A stretch of 52,012 bases of DNA from Microvirga vignae (GTDB lineage Bacteria; Pseudomonadota; Alphaproteobacteria; Rhizobiales; Beijerinckiaceae), in assembly GCF_001017175.1 (NCBI RefSeq), contig NZ_LCYG01000012.1, forward strand, positions 1 to 52,012. The letters run 5' to 3'. Under the pieces are notes generated by a model, which was given only the letters and a program-made list of their open reading frames with translations, made no database searches and was not told the origin of the DNA. Made by a program: the position numbers and the translations under genes. Of the stretch, positions 1 through 11,035 are shown one piece after another (position 1 is the first letter of the stretch; each line of letters begins with the position of its first letter).

Positions 1-96
1 ATCGCCGCACGCAAGCCCGACCAGGCCGAGACGCTCGCAAGGTCGCATATTCAAGAGGCCCTGCGCTCCCGGTTGAAGCTGATGCAGGGCCGCTAG
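1..96 (+). CDS. C-terminal end of a GntR/FadR-family regulator (partial)
   Basis: The window opens inside a rightward reading frame of 31 codons ending in TAG. The visible residues (IAARKPDQAETLARSHI, then a short basic tail) look like the last helix of an FCD ligand-binding domain, in which a line such as 'I.ARDP..A...AR.HI..A..R' is typical. A FadR-type regulator beside a TRAP transporter and uronate genes would fit as a second sugar-acid regulator. It converges on dctM with 39 bases between the stops. Only the tail is visible, so the family call is tentative. Confidence 0.55.
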   Translation: MAARKPDQAETLARSHIQEALRSRLKLMQGR

Positions 97-135
97 TTAG
101 TATCGCGGACGTCAGAAAGGCTCCCAACGACACGC

Positions 136-1416
136 TCAGTGGAACAGGGCGGGAAGCCAGAGTGACAGACCCGGGATATAGGTGACGAGCAGCAGGACCA
201 GGATGCTCGCGCCCAAGAAGGGCCAGATCGTCTGCATGGCCTCGCCGATCGAAATCTTGCCGACGGCACAGCCGACAAACAGAACAGATCCGACCGGCGG
301 CGTATTAAGGCCAATGCCGGCATTGAGGATCAGGATGACACCGAAATGCACCGGATCAATGCCGAATGCCTTGATCACCGGCAGGAAGATGGGCGTGCAG
401 ATGATGATCATCGGCGCCATATCCATGAAGGTGCCGAGCACCAGCAGGATAACGTTGATCAGCAGGAGGACAACGATCGGATTGTCAGAGACAGCCTTCA
501 TCATGTCGATGGTCGCCTGCGGCACCTGCAGGAAGGCCATGAGCCAGCCGAAGGCACTCGCCGTACCGATGACGAGGAGCACCATGGCGGTCGTACGTAC
601 AGCGCCGAGCGTCGCCTCCACGAAACCCTGCCAGTTCAGCTCGCGGTAGACGAAGAGCGTGACGAGAAGGGCATAGACGACCGCAATGCAGGAGCTTTCT
701 GTGGCCGTGAAGATGCCTGAGCGAACTCCGCCGAAGATGATGAAGATGAGCAGGATTCCAGGAACGGCCGAAGCGAAGAAATAGGCCAGCATCCGAAAAC
801 CGGGGAAGGGATCGGCGGGATAGCCGCGGCGCACCGCAACCCAATAGGCCGTGATCATGAGGGCTGCAGCAAGGAGCAGCCCCGGCACCACGCCGGCCGT
901 GAACAGATCTGCGACCGAAATCGTCCCACCCGCTGCGATCGAATAGATGATCATGTTGTGGGAGGGCGGAATCAGGAGCGCGATGATCGCCGCATTCACA
1001 GTGACGTTGACGCTGTAGTCTTTCGCATAACCGCGCTTCTCCATTTGCGGGATCATGATGCCGCCAATCGCCGATGCGTCCGCGATGGCAGAGCCGGAAA
1101 TTCCGCCGAACAAGGTCGAAGCGACAACATTGACTTGCCCCAGGCCACCGCGAAGATGGCCGACGAACCCGGCCGCAAGGCGAATGAGCCTGTCGGCAAT
1201 GCCGCCGCGCATCATGAGGTCGCCGGCATAGATGAAGAACGGAATGGCCATCATGGCGAAAGCGTTCATGCCGGAGTTGACCTGCTGGAACACCACGACA
1301 GGCGGCAATCCCATGTAAAGCACGGTCGCGAGAGAAGCGATGCCCAAACAGAACGCAACCGGCGTTCCGATCAGCAGCAGCAGGGTGAAGACGCCAAAGA
1401 GAACCCAGATCGTCAT
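136..1416 (-). CDS. dctM: TRAP transporter large permease (DctM-like)
   Basis: This is a 426-residue, strongly hydrophobic protein of the normal DctM length, with about 12 predicted membrane segments. The N-terminus has the family pattern of a first helix followed by G-T-P-V-A-F. It also carries the typical FGGISGSAIADASAIG segment (about residues 104-119) and the C-terminal GLNTPPVG stretch. It forms the transport channel of a sodium-driven tripartite carrier with DctQ and DctP. It is last of the leftward set udh-dctP-dctQ-dctM and starts 4 bases after the dctQ stop. The uronate genes next to it suggest the substrate is galacturonate or glucuronate, which is inference from context. Confidence 0.93.
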   Translation of the reverse strand: MTIWVLFGVFTLLLLIGTPVAFCLGIASLATVLYMGLPPVVVFQQVNSGMNAFAMMAIPFFIYAGDLMMRGGIADRLIRLAAGFVGHLRGGLGQVNVVASTLFGGISGSAIADASAIGGIMIPQMEKRGYAKDYSVNVTVNAAIIALLIPPSHNMIIYSIAAGGTISVADLFTAGVVPGLLLAAALMITAYWVAVRRGYPADPFPGFRMLAYFFASAVPGILLIFIIFGGVRSGIFTATESSCIAVVYALLVTLFVYRELNWQGFVEATLGAVRTTAMVLLVIGTASAFGWLMAFLQVPQATIDMMKAVSDNPIVVLLLINVILLVLGTFMDMAPMIIICTPIFLPVIKAFGIDPVHFGVILILNAGIGLNTPPVGSVLFVGCAVGKISIGEAMQTIWPFLGASILVLLLVTYIPGLSLWLPALFH

Positions 1417-1420
1417 GGCA

Positions 1421-1960
1421 TCATTCCTTCACGACAACGAGATGAGGCTCGTCGACCCGAACCAGGGGGACGCTTTCTCCAGCGAGCAGAAGCCTGACGA
1501 GCTTCTCCAGTGAGAACAGCGCAATCAGGAGTCCACCAACTGCGAGCGGCACATAATCCATGCCTTGCGGGATCGGCAGGCCCGGCATGGCAGCAGACCA
1601 TGTTTCCATCGCCAGCTGCGTGCCGTACCACGTCATTGCCAAACCGAAGCCTGCAACCAGCACTTCTGTCATGATGAGCATCACTTGACGCAAGAATGCC
1701 GGCGCATGGTGAAGCGCGCTTTCGAAACCCAGATGATTGGCTTCCCGAACGCCGACTGCCGAGCCCAGAAGAATGAACCAGCTCATGAGCAGAAGCGACG
1801 CCGGTTCCGTCCAGCTCGGCGACTGGTTCAACACATAACGGCCGAACACCTGCCAGCCGATAAAGGCTGTCATCAGGATTAGGCCGATCCCCGCCAACCA
1901 GAGTGCCGCCCTGTTGACGATGGAGAGGATGCGAGACAAAGCGGCAAGGTGGGCGCGCAT
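1421..1960 (-). CDS. dctQ: TRAP transporter small permease (DctQ-like)
   Basis: The 179-residue protein has four membrane segments and the DctQ signature region with W-Q-V-F-G-R-Y-V-L (about residues 36-44), followed by a W-T-E motif and 'SWFILLGSAVGVRE'. DctQ proteins are the small partner of DctM in the inner membrane. It is sandwiched between dctP (72-base gap) and dctM (4-base gap) on the same strand, so the three genes are almost certainly co-transcribed. Confidence 0.92.
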   Translation of the reverse strand: MRAHLAALSRILSIVNRAALWLAGIGLILMTAFIGWQVFGRYVLNQSPSWTEPASLLLMSWFILLGSAVGVREANHLGFESALHHAPAFLRQVMLIMTEVLVAGFGLAMTWYGTQLAMETWSAAMPGLPIPQGMDYVPLAVGGLLIALFSLEKLVRLLLAGESVPLVRVDEPHLVVVKE

Positions 1961-2032
1961 CGGTTGGAATCTCCCTCGAGAGAAGAGGTGGGCTGGCCTT
2001 CCGCCAGCCCGACGGTGCGTTCACAATCGAGA

Positions 2033-3013
2033 TCAGTTCGTCGCCTGGATCCGCGAGACGAGATCCTTCACCTTCTCGCCCTTCACGTATTTGTCATAGA
2101 CGGGCTTCATCGCATCGATGAAGGGCTGCTTGTCGACCGTGTTGATCTGGCTGCCGCCGGCCCGGATCTTCTTCTCGGCTTCCTTTTCGCGGGCCTCCCA
2201 GAGTTCACGCATCTTCGCAACCGACTCCTTGGCCGATTCCCGCACGGCCTTCTGGTCTTCGGGAGAGAGCTTGTCGAAGGCCTTCTTCGACATCACCAGC
2301 ACTTCTGGAGACATGGAATGCTCGGTCAGAGAGTAGAACTTCGCCACCTCGGCGTGACGGAACGAGTCGTAGCTCGGCCAATTGTTCTCGGCGCCGTCCA
2401 CGACACCGGTCTGGATGGCCGAGTACACCTCGCCGGGCGGCATCGGTGTCGCGTTGGCACCGAGCGCATTCACCATGTCGAGAAAGAGATCCGACTGGAT
2501 CACGCGAACCTTCATGCCTTTAAGATCTGCAGGCGTGTTGATGGGGCGCTTGGAATTGTAGAAGGAGCGCGCACCGGAATCATAGAAGGCGAGAGCCACG
2601 AGGCCGTGCGGCTCGAAGGCCTTCAGAATCTCGTCGCCGACCGGCCCATCCATGGTCTTGCGCATATGTTCGACCGACCGGAAGATGAAGGGAAGCGATG
2701 GAACGACGGTTTCGGGGATCAGATTGTTGAACGGCCCCATGTTGATCCGGTTGAGTTCGATCACACCGAACCGCGTCTGCTCGATCGTGTCCTTCTCACC
2801 TCCCAACTGGGACGAGTGGAAAACCTGCACTTTGTAGCGGCCGTTGGTTCTCTTTTCGAGCAGAGAGCCGAAATATTTGACCGCCTCGACGGTGGGATAT
2901 CCATCAGGATGGACATCTGCCGATTTCAGGACCGTCTGCGCGCTCGCAGCACCGCCGGCGAATGCGGCCAACAAGCCTAAAGCGGCGGCCGCCAGAGTTC
3001 TTCTCGTGACCAT
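2033..3013 (-). CDS. dctP: TRAP transporter periplasmic solute-binding protein (DctP family), probable uronate binder
   Basis: The 326-residue protein starts with a clear Sec signal peptide: a twin-Arg-like MVTRRT, a long Ala/Leu core, and a likely cut after ASA near residue 25. The mature part has DctP landmarks: 'DVHPDGYPT', an F-G-V-I-E-L-N segment, 'LKGMKVRV' with the Arg that usually holds the ligand carboxylate, and 'PGEVYSAIQTGVVDGAENN'. It captures an organic acid in the periplasm and hands it to DctQM. Next to udh, kdgD, gci and gli, the ligand is most likely D-galacturonate or D-glucuronate. Specificity cannot be read from the sequence alone. Confidence 0.92.
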   Translation of the reverse strand: MVTRRTLAAAALGLLAAFAGGAASAQTVLKSADVHPDGYPTVEAVKYFGSLLEKRTNGRYKVQVFHSSQLGGEKDTIEQTRFGVIELNRINMGPFNNLIPETVVPSLPFIFRSVEHMRKTMDGPVGDEILKAFEPHGLVALAFYDSGARSFYNSKRPINTPADLKGMKVRVIQSDLFLDMVNALGANATPMPPGEVYSAIQTGVVDGAENNWPSYDSFRHAEVAKFYSLTEHSMSPEVLVMSKKAFDKLSPEDQKAVRESAKESVAKMRELWEAREKEAEKKIRAGGSQINTVDKQPFIDAMKPVYDKYVKGEKVKDLVSRIQATN

Positions 3014-3253
3014 AGAGCTCTCCTTGGTTTCCTCATGATGTTATTCGCCGTGTCGTGTTGGTCCGACTTGGGCTTTGGAGGCGAGAGCACGATTTGAATC
3101 GTTGCCGTCCCGCCCATTGAGCAACCAGGCGCCTCTTGTCGCGTCGCTCTGGTGCAATTCGTCGTCACTCCAGCCTCGAAGAAACGGGACGCTTCGGAAG
3201 ATGAAGGCTTCTGAAACATGCTGGAGAATTGTCCCGTCATGGCAGAGCGATCC

Positions 3254-4057
3254 TTACGCCTCGTCCGACGGGTGGCCGATCGTCACGAAGGCGCCGCCTT
3301 GATAGATCACTGCCGGATCCTTTGGATCCTGCGCGCCCGCCTCGGCAAGGACTTCGGCCCGCCACTGAGCCGAACTGTGCTTCGGCTTCCAACCCAGGAA
3401 AGCTGCATGGCGATTGTCCCACCAGGTTTCGTCGTTGCCGGATGCGCCATAGATGATCGTGTGGCCCAGGCGCGGAGCCTCGAATGCGCGGGCGCAGAGA
3501 TCGAGAAGATCTTCCACATGAAGCCATGTCGCGAGCATGCGCGGGTTCGCAGGCTTCGGAAAACAGGACCCGATGCGGACCGATAGACATTCCTGCCCGA
3601 ACTTGTCGAAGTAGAAGCTTGCCATGTTCTCGCCGAAGGCCTTGGAAACGCCGTAGAGCGAATCCGGCCGGGGCACCGCGGTGCTGTCGAGATACTGATC
3701 GCGCCGGTAATACCCGACGACATGGTTGGAACTGGCGAAGATGATACGCGGCTTTCCGTGGTGACGGGCCGCCTCGAACAGATTGTACACACCGACGATA
3801 TTGCCGTTGAGAATAAGGTCGAACGACTTCTCGACCGAAATCCCGCCGAGATGGATGATGCCATCCACCCCGTCCACAAGTTCGTCCACGGCGTGACGAT
3901 CACCGAGATCGCAGCGCCGGAAGCTCTCGTGAACCGCCACATCCTGAATGTCGTTGATATCCGAAAGCAGGACCGTTTGCGCGATCCGCGGCAGCAGCGG
4001 CCGAAGAGCTTTGCCAACTCCGCCGGCTGCGCCGGTCAAAAGAAGCTTTCCTAGCAT
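3254..4057 (-). CDS. udh: Uronate dehydrogenase, NAD-dependent
   Basis: This is a 267-residue short-chain dehydrogenase of the extended/epimerase fold. It has an N-terminal Rossmann loop TGAAGGVG (residues 8-15), DINDI after the second strand, the HLGG segment, ASSNHVVGYY around residues 109-117, and the catalytic pair Y135 and K139 in YGVSK. Length and motifs match Agrobacterium and Pseudomonas Udh, which oxidises D-galacturonate or D-glucuronate to the 1,5-lactone with NAD+. It heads the leftward set with the TRAP genes, 240 bases upstream of dctP, and is divergent from gntR. A 20-base perfect palindrome ends 14 bases before its start codon. Confidence 0.9.
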   Translation of the reverse strand: MLGKLLLTGAAGGVGKALRPLLPRIAQTVLLSDINDIQDVAVHESFRRCDLGDRHAVDELVDGVDGIIHLGGISVEKSFDLILNGNIVGVYNLFEAARHHGKPRIIFASSNHVVGYYRRDQYLDSTAVPRPDSLYGVSKAFGENMASFYFDKFGQECLSVRIGSCFPKPANPRMLATWLHVEDLLDLCARAFEAPRLGHTIIYGASGNDETWWDNRHAAFLGWKPKHSSAQWRAEVLAEAGAQDPKDPAVIYQGGAFVTIGHPSDEA

Positions 4058-4070
4058 GCGTATCCACTCG

Positions 4071-4090
4071 CCTCATTCGGCCGAATGAGG
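4071..4090. promoter_or_regulatory. 20-bp perfect palindrome in the udh leader
   Basis: CCTCATTCGGCCGAATGAGG is a perfect palindrome with two 10-base arms and no spacer. It ends 14 bases before the udh ATG on the minus strand and contains the GAGG that could act as its ribosome binding site. It could be a dimeric-regulator operator or an RNA hairpin that hides the ribosome site. Which regulator binds is unknown. Confidence 0.6.
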
Positions 4091-4168
4091 CCGCTTGAAG
4101 AACGAGGAACCGCTGCGCACGAGCCTTGGCGAGCCATGAACCTCCCCCCAGTTGTCGTCATCTGGAAC

Positions 4169-4200
4169 TTGTATTATGTTTGTATTAAGTCATCATACAA
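4169..4200. promoter_or_regulatory. Putative GntR operator in the udh/gntR divergent gap
   Basis: The AT-rich stretch holds two near-identical tandem 11-mers (TTGTATTATGT and TTGTATTAAGT at 4169-4190). It also holds an inverted repeat, TTGTAT-N9-ATACAA, at 4180-4200. The 11-mer AAGTCATCATA at 4187-4197 recurs exactly at 5068-5078, in front of kdgD. On the minus strand, TTGTAT (4200-4195) followed 17 bases later by an ATAATA-like box is a plausible udh promoter, so a bound regulator would block it. Confidence 0.55.
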
Positions 4201-4282
4201 TGGCAAGACGACCCGTCAACAGTTTTTGTCTAACCAGCATTGCGCAGCCTCAAGGCGCTCGGATAGAGCAAGGAGCATCAGC

Positions 4283-5062
4283 GTGGGACGCCCGGAGTCT
4301 TCGATGCGAAGCCCATCCAGCCAGAACCAGAGTCAACCCATGCAAAGCGGTGACACCCTTGCACGCGGCCGCAAGAATCTTGTCGAGACGGTCAGCGAAC
4401 ATCTTCGACATTCTATCTTGAGCGGAGACCTCCGGCCGGGAGACAAACTGCCGAGCGAGGCGGGCCTGACCCAGCAATACGATGTGAGCCGAACCGTGGT
4501 CCGGGAGGCGATCGCGTCCCTACGCGCCGATGGGCTGGTCGAAGCACGACATGGGGTCGGCGTCTTCGTCCGCACGCCCCCGACCCAGCCGGCTCTTCCC
4601 TTTCAAGCCATTGAACTTTCTAAGATTTCCTCCATCATCGAGATGCTCGAGCTGCGTATGGGGGTCGAAACGGAGGCTGCGGGCTTGGCCGCGACCCGGC
4701 GCTCCCCGGCCCAGGAGGAGGCGATCTGGGAGCGATATGATGACCTGAGCCGCCTGATTGCCAGCGGACAACCGACGACAGCGGCGGATTTTGCGTTCCA
4801 TCTTGCCATCGCAGATGCCGCCAACAACCCACGTTTCCGGGAGTTCCTGGAGATGATGGGCCGCCCGATGATCCCGCGGGCCCAGCTGGAGGACAGCAAC
4901 CCGGAGCCCACGCCCGCCGACTACCTCAGGCAGCTTCAGGCCGAGCACAAGCAGATCGCCGAGGCGATTTCGGCCCGAGACGAGGAAGGCGCGCGCCAAG
5001 CGATCCGGACCCATCTCAGGCACGGCCAGGAGCGGTATCGCCGGCTTATCAGGGGCAGCTGA
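4283..5062 (+). CDS. FadR-type GntR transcriptional regulator of uronate genes
   Basis: Its start is set at GTG 4283, because AAGGAG lies 7 bases upstream and the resulting 259 residues fit FadR-family size; longer in-frame starts would run through the operator region. The N-terminal winged helix is clear: 'LVETVSEHLRHSILSGDL', then 'PGDKLPSEAGLTQQY' and 'VSRTVVREAIASLRADGL'. The C-terminal half is an all-helical FCD domain, with a D-F-A-F-H motif and a last helix containing 'GARQAIRTHL'. It lies between the divergent udh-TRAP and kdgD-gci-gli arms. By family precedent it is likely a repressor released by a pathway sugar acid. Confidence 0.88.
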   Translation: MGRPESSMRSPSSQNQSQPMQSGDTLARGRKNLVETVSEHLRHSILSGDLRPGDKLPSEAGLTQQYDVSRTVVREAIASLRADGLVEARHGVGVFVRTPPTQPALPFQAIELSKISSIIEMLELRMGVETEAAGLAATRRSPAQEEAIWERYDDLSRLIASGQPTTAADFAFHLAIADAANNPRFREFLEMMGRPMIPRAQLEDSNPEPTPADYLRQLQAEHKQIAEAISARDEEGARQAIRTHLRHGQERYRRLIRGS

Positions 5063-5085
5063 TATTCAAGTCATCATATCTCTTG

Positions 5086-7186
<2,101 letters not shown>

Positions 7187-7190
<4 letters not shown>

Positions 7191-8056
7191 TCATGGGATC
7201 GATCCCAGCCAATACGAGACCTCTCACCGGGCCAGCCCCCGCGCTGAAGGCTCCAGCCGGTGCAACGGATTGCCATATTCATCTTTACCTCCCAGGATTC
7301 GAGCCGCAGCCCGGAGGCCCTCCGGTTGCAGAACTGGCGACGGTGGAGGATTACGCTGTCGTCCAAAAACGGCTGGGGCTGGAACGCGTCATCCTCACAC
7401 AATCGAACGCATACCAATTCGACAACGGATCGACCTTGGCGGCTCTCGAACAGATCGGACCGGAGCGAGCAAGAGCGGTCATTGCCGTCTCGCCCAACAT
7501 GACAGTGTCGGAGCTGGAGCGCCTTCATGCACGTGGCGTTCGTGGCGCACGTATCATGAACCTGCCCGGTGGAGCGGTGAAGATCGCCGATATGAAACCT
7601 GTTGAGCGGCTCTGTCGATCTGTCGGCTGGAGCATGATCGTGCAGTTCAATGGGCGGGAGATTGACCGACACATCGATGCACTTCGCTCGATTGAGGCTG
7701 ATTACGTAATCGACCATATCGGCAAATTCATCGACCCCGTTCCCGCCGACGATCCACGCCTGGACGAGATCCTCCGCCTGATTGACCGTGGCAATGCGTG
7801 GTTCAAGATCTGCGGATGCTATGAGACCAGTCTCACGGGAGCGCCGGACTTTGCGGATGTTGCGGCCATTGCCACGCGTGTCGTCAATCATGCGCCGGAG
7901 CGTATCATCTGGGGGTCGAACTGGCCGCATGTAGGTGTTCCGCGAGAACGCTATCCAGACGACGCCGTTCTTCTGGACATTCTCCTCGGCTGGGCCACCC
8001 CCGATCAGCGCCAGAAGATCCTAGTCGATAACCCGGCACGCCTCTACGGCTTCTGA
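7187..8056 (+). CDS. gli: D-galactarolactone isomerase (amidohydrolase superfamily)
   Basis: The 289-residue protein has the amidohydrolase-2 layout (COG3618): CHIHLYLPGF near residue 28, a central 'YVIDHIGKF' with the conserved His, 'WFKICGCYETS', and a late 'IIWGSNWPHVG' with the metal-binding Asn/Asp region. Agrobacterium Gli of this family converts D-galactaro-1,5-lactone, the direct Udh product, to the 1,4-lactone used by Gci. Its ATG overlaps the gci stop; a second ATG two codons on (7193) is also possible. A lactone-hydrolysing activity cannot be excluded, but the gene neighbours favour the isomerase. Confidence 0.85.
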
Positions 8057-8164
8057 GCACCCAGCCTTCTCAGCTGCGACGATCCTCAAGTCTATTGAAA
8101 TCCGCACGAAACTCAGGCTCACTGGGCGTAGATCCTGGGGCCTGTTCAAGGATTGAGGGTGTTC

Positions 8165-8551
8165 ATGAGTGCTGATCAGCCTGAAGGACGCGAGGCCGTT
8201 ATTCGGACGATTGCCATGCCGTCCGACACGAACCCCGCAGGGGATATCTTCGGCGGCTGGTTGATGTCCCAAATGGATCTGGCGGCCGGAAATGCAGCGG
8301 CCCGGCGCGCCAGGGGGCGCTGCGTGACGGTTGCCGTTGACGCCATGACTTTTCACAGCCCGGTCCATGTAGGCGACGAGGTCTCCGTCTATGCTGACTT
8401 GACCTCGACAGGGCGGACATCCATGAAGTTCCAGGTCGAAGCCTGGCGTCGCTCCCGCGACGGGGATGAGCAGATCAAGGTTACCGAAGCCGTGTTCACG
8501 TTCGTCGCTATCGACAGCGGCTCCCGCCCGCGCCCGTTGCCGCCGGAATAG
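8165..8551 (+). CDS. Acyl-CoA thioesterase, YciA-like hotdog protein
   Basis: ATG 8165 is preferred because GAGG lies 6 bases upstream, giving 128 residues, the usual size for this family. The hotdog signature is obvious: 'PSDTNPAGDIFGGWLMSQMD' at about residues 19-38, with the catalytic Asp/Asn region, then 'VTVAVDAMTFHSPVHVGDEV'. YciA-type enzymes hydrolyse acyl-CoA thioesters. It follows gli by 108 bases on the same strand, but nothing links it to uronate breakdown, so it is probably a separate unit. Confidence 0.88.
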   Translation: MSADQPEGREAVIRTIAMPSDTNPAGDIFGGWLMSQMDLAAGNAAARRARGRCVTVAVDAMTFHSPVHVGDEVSVYADLTSTGRTSMKFQVEAWRRSRDGDEQIKVTEAVFTFVAIDSGSRPRPLPPE

Positions 8552-9013
8552 CCATTGCATCAGAGCAGCAAGGTCTAAATCCTTAGCGGAACCCCGCCCG
8601 TTCCGTAGGATAAACCTTAACAATATCTATATCAGCTCTCGCCTGAAGCGTTGCAGTTTCTAGATTTGCAGCGGCTGTCTTCACGCAACAAGATATTATT
8701 TAGAGTTGCCTGACCGAAGACTTATCAATAGCCAACATATCAATGGGATCATGAGACTTGGAGTTGCGCTCGACAGAAACAGAGTTACAGCGCTTATGCC
8801 GTAAGCGGAGGCATCGTTTCATGGCCGACATGCTCTTGTGCCACCCCATTCATCTCACTCGGTAGGACTTCATCTCGCCAATAGGAGTTTGTAGTAGATT
8901 TGATGACCCTGAGCGCTAACTGAGAACGTTCGGATTGCATTCATGTCTTATGGCTAATCTACCGGTACGCTTGCTGGAAAATCGCTCACGTTCGTTTGAA
9001 GGAGCATGGAGTC
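8552..9013. other. Intergenic region without a recognisable gene
   Basis: This 462-base gap is less GC-rich than its flanks and contains several AT-rich runs, for example around 8620-8760. No credible open frame is present. A small hairpin (CGCTTA/TAAGCG) sits near 8799-8815. The promoter of the downstream pentose-lipid operon must lie here, but I cannot place it. AAGGAG at 8999-9004 is the ribosome site of the next gene. Confidence 0.6.
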
Positions 9014-10564
9014 TTGGCTCGATTTGATACCCAATCTCAGCTCCAGAGCGGCACGACTCTTGATGACAGCGCCCCACGGCAACCGGCAAAAGTACACCAG
9101 TCTTCCAGCGCTCTGATAGAGACGTACGCCGACAAGGCCGTTCTGGAAGGCAAAAAACGGCCATTGGTTGTCGATCTCGACGGCACGCTCATTGCATCCG
9201 ATCTCCTGATTGAGACCGCCTTCTCGGAGTTGGGCCAGCGCCCCCATTCTCTGGTCGAGATACTGGCGGCCCTCAAGCGCGGCAAGGCTGCAGTCAAGCA
9301 TCGGCTGTGCGAACCGATCGATTTCGATCCGAGCACCCTACCCTACGATCCCGAGGTTCTCGCCCTCATCCAGCAGGCCAAGGCAGAGGGCCGCCAAGTC
9401 TATCTAGCCTCTGCCAGCCACGAGAAACTCGTTGGCCGTATTGCGGACCATCTCGGGGCATTCGACGGCTGGTTCGCGACGAATGCGACCGCCAATTTGG
9501 CAGGCGAAAAGAAGGCCAAGAAATTGGTCGAAGTCTTCGGGGAAAAGAGCTTCGACTACGTCGGCAATGACGCGGCCGACCTACCGGTCTGGCAGAAAGC
9601 AGCCAAGGCCTTCGCTATTCGTGCACCTGCCGGCGTACGAAAGAAGCTCGTTGGCAGAGACGGTGAAATCGAGCATTTACCCCATACGCGCCCGACGTGG
9701 CGCACCTGGGCAAGGATGCTCCGCGTGCACCAATATGCGAAGAACGCTCTGATCTTCGTGCCGCTGCTGACCTCCCATCTGTTGACTGCCGGCGCGATTG
9801 CTCATGCCCTGATGGCCTTCGTCGCGTTCTCGCTCTGCGCATCGAGCGTCTATATCCTCAATGACCTGGTCGACTTGCAGGATGACCGGCGGCATCGGAC
9901 AAAGTGCAACCGTCCCCTGGCCTGCGGCGCCATCCCCCTCATGCACGGTCTGATTGCGATCCCGCTCCTGTTCCTGAGCGCCATCGCCCTCGCGTCCGCG
10001 GTCTCCCTTTCTTTTCTGGGGGTACTGCTTGGATATTTCGCTCTCACGACGGCGTATTCGTTTGCTCTCAAACGCATGATGATCGTCGATGTGATCACCT
10101 TGGCCGGGCTCTACTCTGCCCGAGTCTTCGGTGGTGCGGTTGCCACGAGCGTCGTGATCTCGGAATGGCTCTTGGCGTTCTGCATGATGATCTTCATGTC
10201 GCTGGCTCTGATCAAACGCTATGTAGAACTTGCAGGTCGGCGCGATGCCAATCTGCCCGACCCGACGAGCCGCGACTACAAGAACAGCGATCTCGACATC
10301 GTCGCGGCGCTCGCAGCCGGGGCCGGTTTCAACGCCGTGACGATCTTCACGCTCTACATCTCAAGCGATGCCGTGAACCAGCTCTACACGCGTCCACAGA
10401 TCCTGTGGCTCGTGGGGCCGCTCCTGATGTATTGGATCGCGCGGATCCTGATGCTGGCCAGCCGCCGCTTGGTGGATGACGACCCCGTGGTCTTTGCCAT
10501 CAAGGACAAGGTGAGCTTAGGCATCGTCGGCCTCACGGCTCTTTTCATTGTCGCGGCGATCTGA
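9014..10564 (+). CDS. HAD phosphatase-UbiA fusion: probable polyprenyl-phosphate phosphoribosyltransferase
   Basis: TTG 9014 is chosen because AAGGAG ends 9 bases upstream, giving 516 residues; TTG 8996 is an alternative. Residues 50-215 form a HAD hydrolase domain: DLDGT with D54 and D56, 'SASHEKL' around 133, and 'DYVGNDAADLPV' around 181. Residues 225-516 form a UbiA membrane domain with about eight helices. It carries NDLVDLQDD (N283, D284, D287, D291) and a second Asp-rich loop in SRDYKNSDLDIV. Next to GtrA, DprE1 and DprE2, the UbiA half most likely joins PRPP to a polyprenyl phosphate, like Rv3806c. The HAD half could then remove the 5-phosphate. Both roles are inference from family and context. 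Confidence 0.82.
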   Translation: MARFDTQSQLQSGTTLDDSAPRQPAKVHQSSSALIETYADKAVLEGKKRPLVVDLDGTLIASDLLIETAFSELGQRPHSLVEILAALKRGKAAVKHRLCEPIDFDPSTLPYDPEVLALIQQAKAEGRQVYLASASHEKLVGRIADHLGAFDGWFATNATANLAGEKKAKKLVEVFGEKSFDYVGNDAADLPVWQKAAKAFAIRAPAGVRKKLVGRDGEIEHLPHTRPTWRTWARMLRVHQYAKNALIFVPLLTSHLLTAGAIAHALMAFVAFSLCASSVYILNDLVDLQDDRRHRTKCNRPLACGAIPLMHGLIAIPLLFLSAIALASAVSLSFLGVLLGYFALTTAYSFALKRMMIVDVITLAGLYSARVFGGAVATSVVISEWLLAFCMMIFMSLALIKRYVELAGRRDANLPDPTSRDYKNSDLDIVAALAAGAGFNAVTIFTLYISSDAVNQLYTRPQILWLVGPLLMYWIARILMLASRRLVDDDPVVFAIKDKVSLGIVGLTALFIVAAI

Positions 10565-10567
10565 TCC

Positions 10568-11035
10568 ATGGCGTCGCAACACAATGAACGTGATGCGGCT
10601 CGTGTGAGCCCCTCCTCTCGGTCAGCCGGCAATACGGCTGGAATGTTCGTTCGGTACGTCCTCTTTGCAATCCTCGCGACGCTCGCCAACCTGCTGACGC
10701 AAGAGGTGACAGTACGCCTGGCCCCGGTGGCCCCTTTGGCGTTGTCGATCCTCATGGGCACGGTGGCAGGCTTCGTTCTCAAGTACCTGCTCGACAAAAA
10801 ATGGGTCTTTGACGACGGTTACGACGGGCATAAGCAGGAACTGCAGAAGATCACCCTTTATGGGGCCTTCAGCGTTCTGACGACTCTGGTCTTCTGGGGT
10901 TTCGAGATTGCCTTCTGGGCTATCTGGCGGACAGATTTCGCCAAATATAGCGGTGCCGTGCTGGGGCTCGCCGTCGGCTATGCGGCGAAGTTCATGCTCG
11001 ACCGGAGCTTTGTGTTCAAGGAGCGACAGGCATGA
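10568..11035 (+). CDS. GtrA-family membrane protein (Rv3789-like)
   Basis: The 155 residues begin with a polar stretch of about 26, followed by four membrane helices. The GtrA pattern is present: 'RYVLFAILATLANLLTQ' and 'LKYLLDKKWVF', with a second half ending in 'YAAKFMLDRSFVFKE'. GtrA proteins are linked to moving or anchoring lipid-linked sugars. In mycobacteria Rv3789 sits directly before dprE1, exactly as here. The gene starts 3 bases after the UbiA stop, and its own stop overlaps the dprE1 start. Confidence 0.88.
   Translation: MASQHNERDAARVSPSSRSAGNTAGMFVRYVLFAILATLANLLTQEVTVRLAPVAPLALSILMGTVAGFVLKYLLDKKWVFDDGYDGHKQELQKITLYGAFSVLTTLVFWGFEIAFWAIWRTDFAKYSGAVLGLAVGYAAKFMLDRSFVFKERQA

Noticed and set aside
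1949..2980. Open frame of 343 codons opposite dctP
   Set aside because: His/Arg/Asp-rich composition without motifs; the other strand encodes a clear DctP with signal peptide.
4085..4282. Longer N-terminus for the GntR regulator
   Set aside because: It would run through the operator-like repeats and adds non-conserved residues; GTG 4283 has a good AAGGAG.
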